From positions 95,105,827-95,169,826 of the forward strand of contig CM073891.1 in the NCBI GenBank assembly GCA_037176705.1: a stretch of 64,000 nt of DNA, in the 5' to 3' direction. This stretch comes from Molossus alvarezi (taxonomy: Eukaryota > Chordata > Mammalia > Chiroptera > Molossidae). Every line of letters starts with the position of its first letter. Position 1 is the first letter of the stretch. Positions 46,573 to 58,217 of this stretch are shown piece by piece. The position numbers and the translations under genes are program-made. The notes beneath the pieces were generated by a model. The model ran no database searches, was not told the DNA's origin, and saw only the letters and a list, made by a program, of their open reading frames with translations.

Positions 46573-46672
46573 CTGCTTGGGAGATAACTTCTGCTTCTCT
46601 TGCTTCCACTGGTTCATCTGGGGCTTTGGCTTTTTAGGAGGGAGAGACTTCACTTTGCCTTTGTCCCGCAAC
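46573..46672 (-). CDS. RBM28: RBM28 coding exon (basic C-terminal region)
   Basis: The 100-base exon finishes a split Arg codon and encodes 33 residues, [17 protein letters not shown] then [16 protein letters not shown]. This Lys-rich stretch fits the nucleolar C-terminal region. Acceptor TGTTTCAG, donor GTGAGT; phases match both neighbours. Confidence 0.95.
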
Positions 46673-47271
46673 CTGAAACAATATGGTCAAGTGTCACCTC
46701 CGCGTTCTTCCTCTAATTGGCACCCCTGAGGTTCTCTGAGGTAGGAAGATAAAATGCCTTTTCTTACACTGGCGTTTTCAAACCCATGATAAGTCATTTT
46801 AGAAAGGGATGCTGTAACAGAATGTCCTAAGGTTCAACATCTGTACATTTGTTTTTTTGTTTGGGTTTAAAACCTCAAGAGAATCTCAAAAAACTTTCAT
46901 GTATTTAACAAATATTTTTTTAAAGATCAACTTTTATTCATAGCATATAGTCTGTTGCCCCAAACAGAACTGCAGGGGAACCTCAAGTAGGTAGGCCTCA
47001 GTGGACAGACAGCCATCTGGACAGTTGGAAGCTTTCAAAAGAGGAGGAAAAGTCATGAAAGCCCAGCCTGGAAGGCTCCTCGGAGGCCCCTCTGCCAGTC
47101 CTGTTCTGCTTCCATGCAGTCCAGGAAGGACACGTCTGCTGTGCTCTGGGACTAGCACAACACTGAGCGTCCCTGTCGTACAAACAAAAGCCACAAAGAG
47201 GAAAAGAGCTGAGGAAAAACAAACCCTCTCAGAAACCATTCCCTGTCCTATGCCATTGTCCTGCATCTCAC

Positions 47272-47528
47272 CTGATTTTGGGGCCTCGGTGTGAGGGTAG
47301 CGCCAGGACCTTTCTTCTCTTCTTTCCATCAGGCAACTCCACCTGCTCCACCTCGGCCTTGGTCTGGAATCCTGTCCATGAGATAGAGCCCGCCTTCCCC
47401 TTCTGCTCTGGGGGAGCCTGGCTTTGCTCCTGTGTGCGGTTTTGAGCTGCTTTCTGTTGTTGGTCTTTGCCAAGCTCTGGTTGCTCCTGCTGTGGCTCAC
47501 CAGTTGTGGACTTGGATTTCATTTTCTG
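47272..47528 (-). CDS. RBM28: RBM28 coding exon (linker and basic region) with tandem acceptor
   Basis: The 257-base exon encodes about 85 residues of a low-complexity Gln/Lys-rich linker, followed by the conserved block [20 protein letters not shown] and [16 protein letters not shown]. The acceptor region reads ATGCAGCAG, two AGs three bases apart. Using the first includes an extra Gln and matches the length I recall for human. The linker is the least conserved part of the protein. Donor GTGAGATG follows a split Arg codon. Confidence 0.93.
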
Positions 47529-48230
47529 CTGCATAAAACAAGAAACCACATCTGGTTTCTGGATGAGTTTTATGTGCTTGAAACACTCAGCACAAGGTGT
47601 TATGTGTGCTTGATTAAGAGAGAGGAATTCTTCCCATCAAAAGAGAGAGACTACAGGAAAGTGAACACAAGTGGTTCACAGGCCCCAACAGAGTAACAAA
47701 TGGTTACTGGGTGGGGGCACAAAATAAACATTTCCCTTCCCCCATGCGGAAATGGGGAGAGTACATGCATGCAGAAGACTTGAAAGCCAGTAGGAAAAAA
47801 AGGCCTGGGAGAATTACTAAAGGTGTAACAAACATATAATGGAAATACCCGAAGAAAAAAAGTAACAGATGAAATATTTGAAGTAGTAAGAGCCAAGAAT
47901 TTTCCAAAATTAAGACAGCCACTAAACCACAGATCCAGGGAGCTCAACAAATAACAAACAAGATAAATACCAAAAAATCTACACCTAATACTATATCAAA
48001 CTGCAGAAAATCAAAGATAAGGAGAAACTCTTAAAAGCTGGGTGGTTGGGGGGAATCCCTTTACCTACAGATAGAAACAAAGATAATATTACACTGGATC
48101 TCTTTTCAGAAACCATGTAAACAAGAAGAGAACAGAGTGAAATATTTAAAATGGAGAGGAGGAATCACCAACCTAGAATTCTGTATCCAGTGTAATTATC
48201 CCTTAAAAGTGAAAGAAATGATTTCTCAGA

Positions 48231-48715
48231 CAGCCCTGGCTAGGTGCTCAGTTGGCTGGAGTATTGTTCCATACACAGAAAAGGCTGCAGGTTCGATTCC
48301 GAGTCAGGGCACATACCTAGGTTTTGAGTTCAGCCCCGGTCAGGGCACATAGGGGAGCAACTGACCGGTATTTCTTTCTCTCTTCCTTCCTCTCTCTCTT
48401 TTTTTTAATCCTCACCTGAGGATATTTTTCCGTTTACCTTTAGTAGAGTGGAAGGAAGGAAGGGAGGGAAAAAGAGAGAGAGAGACATCGATGTGAGAGA
48501 GACATATCGATTGGTTGCCTCCCGCATGACCCTGACCAGGGCCAGGGACCAAACCACAACCAAGGTACACGCCCTTGACCGGAATTGAACCCTTGACTCT
48601 TTGGTCTGAGGGCCGATACTCTAACTTAAGCCAAACCAGCCAGGGCTTCCTTCCTCTCTCTTTAAAATAATCAATAAAAACATTTCCTCAAGTAAGGACT
48701 AAAAAAAAAAAATAT
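48231..48715 (+). mobile_element. VES-type SINE split by a second SINE
   Basis: The outer element has an eroded head, GCCCTGGCTAGGTGCTCAGT, and a body that stops at TTCCTTCCTCTCTCT (48383-48397). It resumes with the same 15 bases at 48647-48661 and ends in AATCAATAAAAACATTTCCT. Confidence 0.88.
48398..48646 (-). mobile_element. VES SINE nested inside another SINE
   Basis: A complete reverse VES from ATCCTCACCTGAGGATATTT to AACCAGCCAGGGC. The target duplication TTCCTTCCTCTCTCT is itself part of the host SINE's pyrimidine tract. Confidence 0.93.
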
Positions 48716-49180
48716 TTCTCAAACAAAATTTAAATATATCTGTCTCCAGTACATATGTCTTGCAGAAAATGCCAAACACATTTCTTCAGAAGAGGAAAAT
48801 GACCTAGATCAGAAACTCAAATCTACATTAAAAAAAAAAAAAAAAGAACATAAGAGAAGGAATAAATAAAGATAAAAAAAGAAAAGATGCTGTGAGAAGA
48901 AAGGCATAAAGAATGGTACATATTTATGTTGCACTGAAGTGGAAAAAGAAAAAAAGATTCACATGAAATTAATGTGGTGTTATTTTGTCCTTTTCACCTT
49001 AAAAATCGAGATAGGCACATTGATACACAAAGATCTATCACATGCCTGCTATGTGCTAGTCTGTCACTAAGCGGTAGGGTACAGATGGAAAGAACAGTGT
49101 CTGCCTTTCAGGACTCACAGCCTAACGGAGCTAGGAGACACATACACAAATAAAGCAAAGTAAAAAACTAAAGGTGAGCA

Positions 49181-49390
49181 AGGCCAGTGTGGCTCAGTGG
49201 ATTGAGCATCGTCCCATGGACTGAGAGGTCCCAGATCGAGTCCCGGTTGGGGCACAAGCCCGGGTTGTGGGCTTGATTTTCAGTAGGGGTGCAGGGGGCA
49301 GTCAATCCACGTTTCCCTCTCACATCAATATTTCTCTCTCTCTCTCCCTTCCTCTCTCTCTGAAAAAATCAATAAAAACATTAAACAAAC
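49181..49390 (+). mobile_element. VES SINE, second head type
   Basis: Head AAGGCCAGTGTGGCTCAGTG with ATTGAGCATCGTCCCATGGA, and tail AATCAATAAAAACATTAAAC. The flanking word AAAAAACTAAAGGTGAG is seen on both sides. Confidence 0.9.
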
Positions 49391-49884
49391 AACAAAAAAC
49401 TAAAGGTGAGTTTAAGGAAGTTCATGAAGGTACAAATAATGAGATCTTATCTCTTTTGAAAGAGGTGGGAAAATGCTACTTGAGGAAATACATCTGATAT
49501 GAATGTGTTAACTGAGTCAGAGGACAGAGGCACTTTTACATAGAAAGAGCAGTACGTACATAAGTGTAGGGAACAACTAAAGCCATCCGAGTTTTTTTAA
49601 GTCAGTAGCTTCAGAATCACCTCCTGAAGCAATAGCTTAAAGCAGTAAATAAACCTAGGATAAAAAGTTGTCTTGAACCAAGAACCAGATCCCAGGTGTT
49701 CCAACCTAGGGCGTTGTATTAGCCACTGAGCCTGCTCCTCTATTGGTCATGCTCACTATTGATCACAAAGACTGTAAATGTTTGGTATATATACAAGCTA
49801 AGGTATAATAGTAATGTCAGCTGTAAGAGCTTAGGTATCAAGAACAGTCTAGTCCCATATACCCTGGGGAAAAATGGGTAAGAG

Positions 49885-50080
49885 TATTGACTGTGTGCTG
49901 ACCATTCACGTGCAAGACAACTTACATGTATTACCTCATTTAATCCTTATCAACTATGTGAAGCAGACACTATTTATCCCATTTTACAAACTAGAAAATA
50001 AAGCTGAGAGAGGTAGTAACTTGCCAAGGAACTCAGAAAGCAGCAGAGACTGAGTTTGAACAGAAGGATTCCCATTTCCA
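49885..50080 (-). repeat. MIR SINE remnant
   Basis: TTACCTCATTTAATCCTTAT, CCCATTTTACAAACTAGAAA and CTTGCCAAGGAACTCAGAAA follow the reverse MIR order. Confidence 0.7.
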
Positions 50081-50495
50081 AAGTCCCTGTTCTTTCCTCT
50101 ACATTAGATTAAAAACAGTACTAAAACTATCAGGCATCACATTTCTGGAGCCACTGAATAAGAAAAAATAATTATGAAAGAGACAGATGAAATCTACAGG
50201 TAACGCAAAACTTTAACCTTGGCCATTCATTTTGACATGGACCATCACCAGGCACTGTACAAGAAATGCTGATTGGGAATACCATCAGTCTGCTTCTCTC
50301 CTCTCCTTCCTCTCCCTTCTGTGGAGCTATCGCAAGACAGGCCAGCAGAGGAGAAGGTAGCCTGGAGAGTTCTAGAGAACTAAGAGTAAAGGGTAACAAA
50401 GAACATACTAAAGTACAAACCTATTTCAAGGTGGCAGAACCACAAACTGAACAAAACAGAAGTTTAAACATGCCCTTTAAAAAGTATCTTAATTG

Positions 50496-50794
50496 GCCCT
50501 GGCCCGTTTGGCTCAGCGGTGGGAGCATCGGCCTGCGGTCCAGAGACCCGGGTTCGGTTCCTGTTAGGGGCTCGTACTTCGGTTACAGTTTGTCCCTGGT
50601 CCTGGTTGGGTTGTGCGGGTGGCAGCCACTCAATGTGTCCCTTTCGCGTCGATGTTTCTCTCTCTCTCCCTCTCTCTCTCTCCCGCTCTATCTGAGCAAA
50701 AGAATGAAAAAATGTCCTTGGGTGAGGATAAATAAATAAATAAATAAATAAATAAACTTCTCTGTGCCTCAAGTTCCTCTCTAAAAAAAAAAAC
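50496..50794 (+). mobile_element. VES SINE with a 3' transduced segment
   Basis: The element runs from GCCCTGGCCCGTTTGGCTCA to an (AAAT)n tail ending about 50756. It then continues with 26 bases of foreign sequence (CTTCTCTGTGCCTCAAGTTC and a few more) and a second A-run. The target duplication AGTATCTTAATTG is at 50483-50495 and 50795-50807, so the extra segment was inserted together with the SINE. Confidence 0.88.
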
Positions 50795-50835
50795 AGTATC
50801 TTAATTGAACCGTACACTTAAAAACAGTAAGTTGT

Positions 50836-51075
50836 GCCCTGGCCGGTTTGGCTCAGTGGTTAAGGCATTGGCCTGCGGACCAAAGGATCTTGGATTCGAT
50901 TTCCTGGTCAAGGGCGCATATCTGGGTTGCAGGTTCGGGCCCCAGTCAGGGTCATGCAGGGGCAACCAGACAATGTGTCTCTCTCACATTGATGTTTCTC
51001 TCTCTCTCTTTCTCTGCCCTCCTTTCCACTCTGTCTAAAAACCAATGGAAAAATATCCTTAGGTAACGATTAACA
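50836..51075 (+). mobile_element. VES SINE
   Basis: Head GCCCTGGCCGGTTTGGCTCA, tail AAAATATCCTTAGGTAACGA, lying just downstream of the previous copy. Confidence 0.9.
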
Positions 51076-51158
51076 ACAAAAACAGTTAAGTTGGATGTTA
51101 TGTGTTATGAACAATAATTGAAAAAAACAAAAACAGAAAAGACATTTCAGTTCTGTAC

Positions 51159-51233
51159 CTGGCTGCGCTGGATCCTCAGTTCCCTTATTTTAAGCTTCCT
51201 TCGATCTTCCAAAGAAAACTCCACTATTGGTCT
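51159..51233 (-). CDS. RBM28: RBM28 coding exon (end of RRM4 region)
   Basis: Exactly 25 codons, phase 0 at both ends: [15 protein letters not shown] then IREL and RIQRSQ. This follows the last strand of RRM4 and begins the charged linker. Acceptor GACACAG, donor GTACAG, a weaker donor than its neighbours. Confidence 0.95.
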
Positions 51234-51566
51234 CTGTGTCAGAAGGAGACAATGTCATTCATTAGATTTCTTAACCTCTGAGTGCAATAAACTGAGCTGT
51301 CCACCACCATCGCCCTCTTTCTTGCAAGTCAGAGGTGGCTGCTCACTTACTCTACTTAAAGGTAAGGGACCAGTTGTGCAAGTAGTCTATACAATTAGAG
51401 TTCCTGCCAATCATCTTATTACCTGAATCACTGCTCATTGCCTCCACTGACTTGCTACTCTTTCCCATTACTCAAATGTCTGAGAGGGCACTGGACACGA
51501 AGGAGAAGAATGGTTTTCTGCAAAAGGTCTTCAGGGAAACTGCTCTCCCCACAGGATGAGGCTCAC

Positions 51567-51716
51567 CTTCTGAGGCCCAAAGATGTCTGGGTTGTTGTTG
51601 ATGTGGCGCAGGGCTGTCAGGGCATGTTCGTGCTCCTGGAACTCTGCAAAGGCGTAGCCCAGGGACTGACCCTTAATTTTCCCATGAACTCCTTTGAGGT
51701 CTCGCATCACCTTACA
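51567..51716 (-). CDS. RBM28: RBM28 coding exon (RRM4, RNP1 part)
   Basis: Fifty codons: [13 protein letters not shown], then [18 protein letters not shown] and [26 protein letters not shown] is the RNP1 motif of RRM4, with the two aromatic positions Tyr and Phe that stack on RNA bases. Donor GTGAGC; acceptor TTGTCATAG is slightly unusual (TAG). Confidence 0.96.
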
Positions 51717-53819
51717 CTATGACAAGAACAAGAGAAAAAAACAACCAATAATTACAGGATGAGGAGCCTTAACAGACTCAATTATTGGGACAGACTCTTC
51801 ATCTAGATCAGCACTACAAGGGTTGTACTAAACTAACACTTGTGAATGTCTGCCTTATTAGTATACACCTACTCAGAGCACAGAACAAATTAGATCTTTT
51901 CATGCTTTCTAAGAGTTTATAGACCTCAATACAAACCTACAAATAAGCATGAATATAAAATAAACTTTCCAAGGAAAAATTATAATGCTAACTACTGACA
52001 ATACATACAAGTTGAGAGGTCCATGGTACCTAAAGTTGTGTATTAAGTTATTAAGGAGGATAAAATGTAGCCTCTGGATCTCATCATTGTAGAAACCACT
52101 CAGAAAGAAAATTACTAAAGAAGGGAAGGAAGAAGGCCGATGGCATTAGATAAGAAAGACATTTCAGGCTTGGGGAAGAGCCTGCCCAACATACAGTATC
52201 ACAAATACAGGAAAAAGCTTTAGTTGTCTTTGCTTGGCACTGAGACCCTCTCTGACATTACCTTTCCCCAAACCTTAAGCTGACTGTAATAGGCATCCTG
52301 GGCACTGAGGTACAGTAAGGAATTTGGGGGAAATTGTTCAATCACATGCTGTTATTCCTGAAGCTGAAGTTCTCATTTTGGAGAGGTCTAGGCATGAGGA
52401 ACACTTGGATACTGCATTTGGTATACGTCCAGTATCTACTCTGTACCTAGAACTATGCCCTCTACTATAGGAAAATCAAGAAAAACATAAAATTCCCTGG
52501 CTGGTTTGGCTCAGCAGTTAGAGCGTCGGCCCGAAGACCAAAGAGTTGCAGGTCCAATTCCTGGTCAACGGTACATACCTCAGTTGCAGGTTCAATACCC
52601 AGCCCAGGTCGGGGTCATACAGAGGCCATCAATCAATGTGTCTCTCTGACATCAATGTTTCTCTCTCTCTCTCTCTCTCTCTTTCTCCCTCCCACTGTAT
52701 CTAAAAAAAAAAAGTCAATGGAAAAGTATCCTCAGGTGAGGATAAAAAAAAAAAGAAAATCATAAAATGAGGTTCCCGTCTCCAAGAGGCTTACTATTTG
52801 CTGAGACACTACTTACACATATGAAATAATTAAAGAGAAAATTCAATACAATACAAATATTGTAAAACATAGATTTCTCTAAATGATGACACATTTTAAA
52901 CGTGCAGACACTTATTAAGTGTTGTGAATGTTGATATGAGGAATTACACAACTGACTCCTTCACCAGTTAACACTTGGAAGGATTTTACCAAGAGTAGTG
53001 TCAGACACGTGCTGATATGCTCACATTCTCTCACTTAATTCCCCAAATACCAATCCCGTACGTTTGGTGAGGCTTTCAGGGATTACGGTGATGAAACAGA
53101 GCAAAGCAGATTCACAATATTGGCTATGCTACGTTCTTAATAAATACTGATCAACAGATTACTGTGTGCCAGGTACTAAGCCAAGCATTCGGAACAATGA
53201 GATGACACCTGTCCTCAAAGAGCTCGGTCTGGTTGGAGAAATGACTGACTGACAATTCCAGGACAGTGTAACAGTAAGTGCTATGACACAGGGATGCAAA
53301 GGGGCCATGGGGGAAACAGAAAGGTTTCTGTTCTCAGAGTCTAACCAAATCGTGGTGTAAATCCAGCATTTGTCTAACACAGCTGCTGAAGACCTGTGCA
53401 GCTCCCTGTACTCACCACAGGGCACTGAGGACTCTTACCATAGGCTAAGAGCCTAAGTGGTAATAAAATGCTCTTCTAAAGAGCAAAGCACACAGACTAT
53501 TTTCTCAGCAAGAAAACTGACATTACAGTACCTGGTAGGGTGCTGAGCACACAGCAGGCATTCAATAAATGTTTGCTGAAGTACTTCACTAGGGCAGAGA
53601 CTTCCTCACATTCTATTGCAATTTGGTCAGATGTAAAAGCAATTCTAAGAAAAAAGGAAAAAAAAAAAAAAAGGCACGAAAACTGCCAAAGTCAGGCCTG
53701 TCTGCTGACAATGTGTCCAGAAGAAAATCTGTCCATCTGCTAGCACCACAACCTGAAAATAAATGCTCAATCTGACCCGGGACGAGTACCAGTTCTGAGC
53801 AATCAGGGCCAACTCTCAC
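51717..53819 (-). other. RBM28: RBM28 intron within RRM4
   Basis: A 2103-bp GT-AG intron splitting RRM4 between RNP2 and RNP1. It holds one VES SINE (52492) and L2-like tails near 53160-53240 and 53530-53580. Confidence 0.85.
52492..52752 (+). mobile_element. VES SINE
   Basis: Head CCCTGGCTGGTTTGGCTCAG, tail ATCCTCAGGTGAGGATAAAA. CATAAAAT occurs on both sides as the probable target duplication. Confidence 0.9.
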
Positions 53820-53978
53820 CTCCTTGATGCGTACCCCCTTCTCCCCTCCAGTGGCATTCAGCAGCAGCTTTCTGAGCTGTCTGTCATCCACGGCCTTGGG
53901 GAGATTATGCAGGCAGAGCCTGGTTCGAGAGACAAAGATATTCTGGTCCTTCAGTTTCTGATGCTTCAGTAGTTCAAA
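53820..53978 (-). CDS. RBM28: RBM28 coding exon (RRM4, RNP2 part)
   Basis: Fifty-three codons, phase 0 at both ends: [19 protein letters not shown], then [18 protein letters not shown] and ending [16 protein letters not shown] is RNP2, the first strand of RRM4. Donor GTGAGAG; acceptor preceded by a TTTTTCTTTC tract. Confidence 0.96.
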
Positions 53979-54486
53979 CTGAAAGAAAAACAAATTGTTA
54001 ACAATCCAATCCACCCTTTAAAAATGCAGGCCCATAGTTCTCCAAAAGGCAAGAACCATGACCCTGTCCAATAACTACACACATAGAAGAAAGGGGAAAT
54101 CACCCACCCTGCAGTCTTACAATGCCTAGCACAGGGAAAGAAAGGTTCAGAGGCAAGATGGTGTGCAGGTGGTACAGTCATGGATGGGGCCAGACTAAAT
54201 TAGAAATCTAGGCTTAACTAGAAAAGTTAGATGAAATCTTTTAGGTTGCATTTTTTTTTCACCTACAAAGTAGAACTGTAGATCAAAATATAATATCAAT
54301 TTCCCAGTGGTGAGGTGAGGCCAAAACAAGAAGAGATACATAAAATCTTGACCTCAAAACTGGGCCCAGGCTAAATAACAAACAATACTGTAACTAACAT
54401 TTATTCCCAGTCTTGATCTAACCACCAACTCAAACTATCTAATCCTTCCAAAAGGAAATGGAATTTATTTAAAGAATACTAGAGAG

Positions 54487-54689
54487 GTCCATCGGTGTGG
54501 CTCAGTGGTTGAGCATCGACCCATGCACCAGGGGGTAGCAGTTCAATTCCTGGTCAGGGCACATGCCCAGGTTGTGGGCCCAAGCCCCAGTGAGGGGCAT
54601 GCAGGAGGCGGCCAATCAAGGTTCTCTCTTATTGATGCTTCTATCTCTCCCTCTCCTGTCCTCTCTCTAACATCAGTAAAGAAAAAAAA
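54487..54689 (+). mobile_element. VES SINE, second head type, with target duplication
   Basis: Head GTCCATCGGTGTGGCTCAGT and GACCCATGCACCAGGGGGTA. Flanked by AATACTAGAGAG at 54475-54486 and 54690-54701. Confidence 0.93.
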
Positions 54690-55918
54690 AATACTAGAGA
54701 GAATGTTGTCTCGTCTCTACTCTGCCACCTTGAGGCAAAGGAATGTCCACGACCACAGAAATGAATTCTGCTTCTAGAGCATCAGCCTCTATTATGCTGT
54801 ACAAAACACTGACCCCAGGGCAACCTATCTCTAAAATGAAAGATGACATTCTTCTCCTGTTTTTAAATTAAATTAGTAGAAAAAAGTTTTAAATTACATT
54901 TTTCCTTTCATCAAGTTTTCTCATTCCTACTGCTCCTTGTTTGGCAAAGGTACTAACAAATCACAAATAAACGGATATTCTGGAACTGAATAGTAAAGGG
55001 ATAATGAAAGAGGCCTAAGTTCAACAGCGTGATTTTTCTTCCAGGAAAAACTGTGCCTGCTGTGAATTACAACGCATATAATCTAGTGAGCTTTTCACTA
55101 GAAAAATTCAATCTAAGAGAAAATTAAATGTGTCACTATTGCAATGTGATCAGAAATGCCCCCAACTACCATAATTTCCAGATGCTCAATACCAAAAAAG
55201 GTTGAGAACACTAGTCTAGACAGGAAACTACACAGAAAAGACATGCTGCCTCTTATTGTTGCTATATTCTCATCTCAGTCCATCACCTTCTGCACTTTCA
55301 GGTCCCACAGCTAATACTAAGTTGGCTTAGCTTTTTAAAAGTAAGCTACATGGACAAAAGAAAAAGTTACTGGGAACTAACATTATCAAGCAGCAGAGAA
55401 CTTAATGGCATCAGTTAGCAGTGGAAACTCCCAAAATACAGAGCTTTCCAAAAATGATTTTATAATCTGGAAACATCCTCCTCCTCCCCAAAATGGGCAT
55501 CTTAACTATCCCAAGACCCACATCTACCTTCTTCCCTACTAATTCCAGCCTACTCCAAACTTCCTTTCTTACATTATCCTGCATTTATACTAATAACTAA
55601 TTATACACAGCCCTAGCCTCTAAGTGTCTACTGCATGATCTCCAAACATACTATTCAGCACACATTTACTGCTGAGAATTAGAAAAAGAAACAATAAGAT
55701 CCAGTTCTTATAATGGCATAAAGTGCTGAACTAATGTTATGTATGTTGGGTTACCTGCTGATTCACCTGTGTGCTTCTTTTCTCTCTAACAACAGAGTAA
55801 GTATAGCCTGTCACCGATACTCAGCTTTTTGATGAGCACCTCTACCATTCAATAATTATTATTTATTTATTTATAATAAGTCATGCAGAACCTGAAGGCT
55901 GGTACCTAACCTACTCAC

Positions 55919-55983
55919 ACGTTCTCTTTTGGCCATATCAGCAGCGCTCACACCCTCTGCAGCCTTCGTCCCAGCACGAATCA
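55919..55983 (-). CDS. RBM28: RBM28 coding exon (RRM3-RRM4 linker)
   Basis: The 65-base exon completes a split Leu codon, then encodes IRAGTKAAEGVSAADMAKR and ER. It is part of the helical linker between RRM3 and RRM4. Donor GTGAGTAG, acceptor TTTCTGCAG. Confidence 0.94.
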
Positions 55984-56840
55984 CTGCAGAAAGAGGGAAA
56001 AAGGCCAAGACATCAGCAAGGGAATTTTCACTGAGCAACAAGAGGAATGTAATGTGAATGATGCAAGCTCTTTGTACAGGGCCCAGAGGACTATGCTGGC
56101 CAGGACATAGAGGCATTTGGGTAGGGCCAGAAATAGGCTACAGGGCTAAGTTCTCAGCTCAGAGCTGCTCTCAAGGACTAACACTCTGAACATTTTGTAA
56201 TTTTGTTCCTCTTCTCCTTCCCTCCCCTCAAAGAAGCTTCATCTACATGCCTAACATCAGATGGAAAGGCCTAGAGGAAGTTCTGAAAATAATTACATTT
56301 TAGGCATTTGGATTGCAAAAATGCTCCATCTATAACCTGCCCTTGAACTTTTGCTGCTCCTCATGTACTTGGGGCCATTACCAAGTGGTGGAATAGCCAG
56401 CCCAGAAAACAGCCATATCACCATATAGGGGCCTAGTATCGAAGGCTAATGACCTAACATTACGAGTGCAGGCTGTGCAGCTGTTCAACAGCTGGGCTGA
56501 CAAATACTGCATGACCTAGAAGGAGGGATTCTCTTTCTTTTAATTAAAGTGAATTTCTGACTATCTTTCTGGCATTAAGGGAAAGGTACTTTGCACATTT
56601 TAAATCCAAAAGAGTAATTTTAGTCACAATTTTCACTCCTTCAGAAAACTTATTAAAAATGATGACAAGAAGCAAAGGTAATTGGAGTTTTTCCTCCTCC
56701 TTTTTCCTGCCAATCCTCTGATACAAGGGTCAAAAGGCAAGCAGGCAGAAAAGACGATGAGACTGGTTCATCTACAAATTGGGTGAAGGTTTTCTAACAG
56801 AAAGCCACATCTGCTAAAGTGGAATAATATAACACTGCTG

Positions 56841-57050
56841 CCCTAGCCAGTGTGGTTTAGCTGGTTGGAGCATTGCCCCATGTACCGGAAGGTCGCGGGT
56901 TCAATTCCCAGTCAGGGCACATATCTAGGTTGTGGGTTCAATCCCTGGTCAGGGTATGTATGGAAGGCAACCGATCACTGTATGTCTCTTGTATTGATGC
57001 TTCTCTCTCCCCCTTCCTCCCTCTCTAAAATCAATAAAAAAACACACACA
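56841..57050 (+). mobile_element. VES-related SINE, older head type
   Basis: Head GCCCTAGCCAGTGTGGTTTA, AGCTGGTTGGAGCATTGCCC and tail TAAAATCAATAAAAAAACAC. Related to the 7929 and 48231 copies. Confidence 0.85.
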
Positions 57051-57219
57051 CACATTAAAATAATAATAATGATGATAATGATAATAATAAAACACTACTA
57101 AAGAAGACATTTGGGGTTTTAATGTGAAACATGCCCTCAAATATAATATTGCTGGGTCACTGTCACAGTACAGGGCCAGCTACTCAGAAGCCTGGTTTGT
57201 GTCTCCCTTCCACACTCAC

Positions 57220-57355
57220 AGCCTTCTCGGGCTAGGTAGAGGTTCCGAGTTCCAGTTGGCTTCTTCACCTTCTTTGTCCGGAGCTTTGCCGCCTCATCAC
57301 GGGTCACTGCCAAGTCAACCTTGAGCAGCCGGCCATCCAGCTTCAGCCCACCACT
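57220..57355 (-). CDS. RBM28: RBM28 coding exon (end of RRM3)
   Basis: The 136-base exon encodes 45 residues and the first base of a split Leu codon: [19 protein letters not shown], then [19 protein letters not shown] and [17 protein letters not shown] is the last strand of RRM3, and the NLYLAREG segment is strongly conserved. Donor GTGAGTG, acceptor TTTTACAG. Confidence 0.96.
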
Positions 57356-57864
57356 CTGTAAAAGATTGCCACCCTCTCTCTTAAAACACGTTAACAAGTA
57401 AAAACTAAGCTGACAAGAACACCAAGGAAAGGGAAACAGCAAACCCAATTAAGCTATGGAACGCAATCCCAAGATGTTTTGGCCCAGCTAACAATATTTA
57501 CTATAGTTATGCAAAAGGCCATGTGTGTACTTAGGACAGTCAACAGTAAATTTTAAATAATTTATTTTATGGCACATGATTAGGCCCCAAATAAGCCTAA
57601 ATTGAGGAAAATGATCTGTAAACAGGCAAATATTTAGTAATCTAAAGGAAGCTAATGAAATGGTAGTGTTAACTCAAGAAAATTGAACAGACAATGGCAA
57701 TACAAAATAACTATCACAAACCAATTTATCCTTGGTTATGGAACACACAGAAAATTCTCCATCATGCACTCACTTTCTCTCTCAAACACTTACTACACTT
57801 CACAGATGGCCTAATCCTGTCTTGTTCCAGTCTTTCATGTCATCGGCCTAAGAGAAGCTGACAT

Positions 57865-58030
57865 ACAGATAGTGATCAATAAATACCATGTCCATCTTTC
57901 TACCTGTTCTCACCTATAAAATAGGGATAATCCCTATAGGACTGATATAAGGATTAAATATGGCAATGCATGTGCCTATCTAATGAGAGTGCCTATGACA
58001 CACTAAGTGCTCAATAAATGTTAACTTCAC
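57865..58030 (+). repeat. MIR SINE remnant
   Basis: CTGTTCTCACCTATAAAATA, GGATTAAATATGGCAATGCA and AAGTGCTCAATAAATGTTAA follow the MIR order. Confidence 0.7.
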
Positions 58031-58143
58031 TACTATTACATTATTGACAATATAATGATAATAAAGCTTTGTGTGAACACCAGATATTGCTCCTAGGAGC
58101 CACTACTGCCTAAGTTACAGGATAAAGGAAATGTCTTCCTCAC

Positions 58144-58217
58144 CTCGGTCTCTGGAGAAGCAGCTGCAAGGCATTTCTGAGCTGCCTCTTGAGTCATGAA
58201 CTGAGCAAAGGCACAAC
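58144..58217 (-). CDS. RBM28: RBM28 coding exon (RRM3, RNP1)
   Basis: The 74-base exon completes a split Gly codon and encodes 24 residues, CAFAQFMTQEAAQKCLAAA then SPETE. With the Lys-Gly at the end of the previous exon it forms the RRM3 RNP1 motif KGCAFAQF. Donor GTGAGG, acceptor TCTGTGCAG. Confidence 0.96.

Larger units (their letters stand above)
47815..48990 (+). mobile_element. Ancient L1/HAL1 ORF1 fragment, broken
   Basis: AGATGAAATATTTGAAGTAG, AATTTTCCAAAATTAAGACA, AACCACAGATCCAGGGAGCT and CACCAACCTAGAATTCTGTA are the nucleotide counterpart of an old ORF1. The reading frame is destroyed. It is interrupted at about 48231-48715 by nested SINEs and resumes with AAATGACCTAGATCAGAAAC. Confidence 0.75.
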
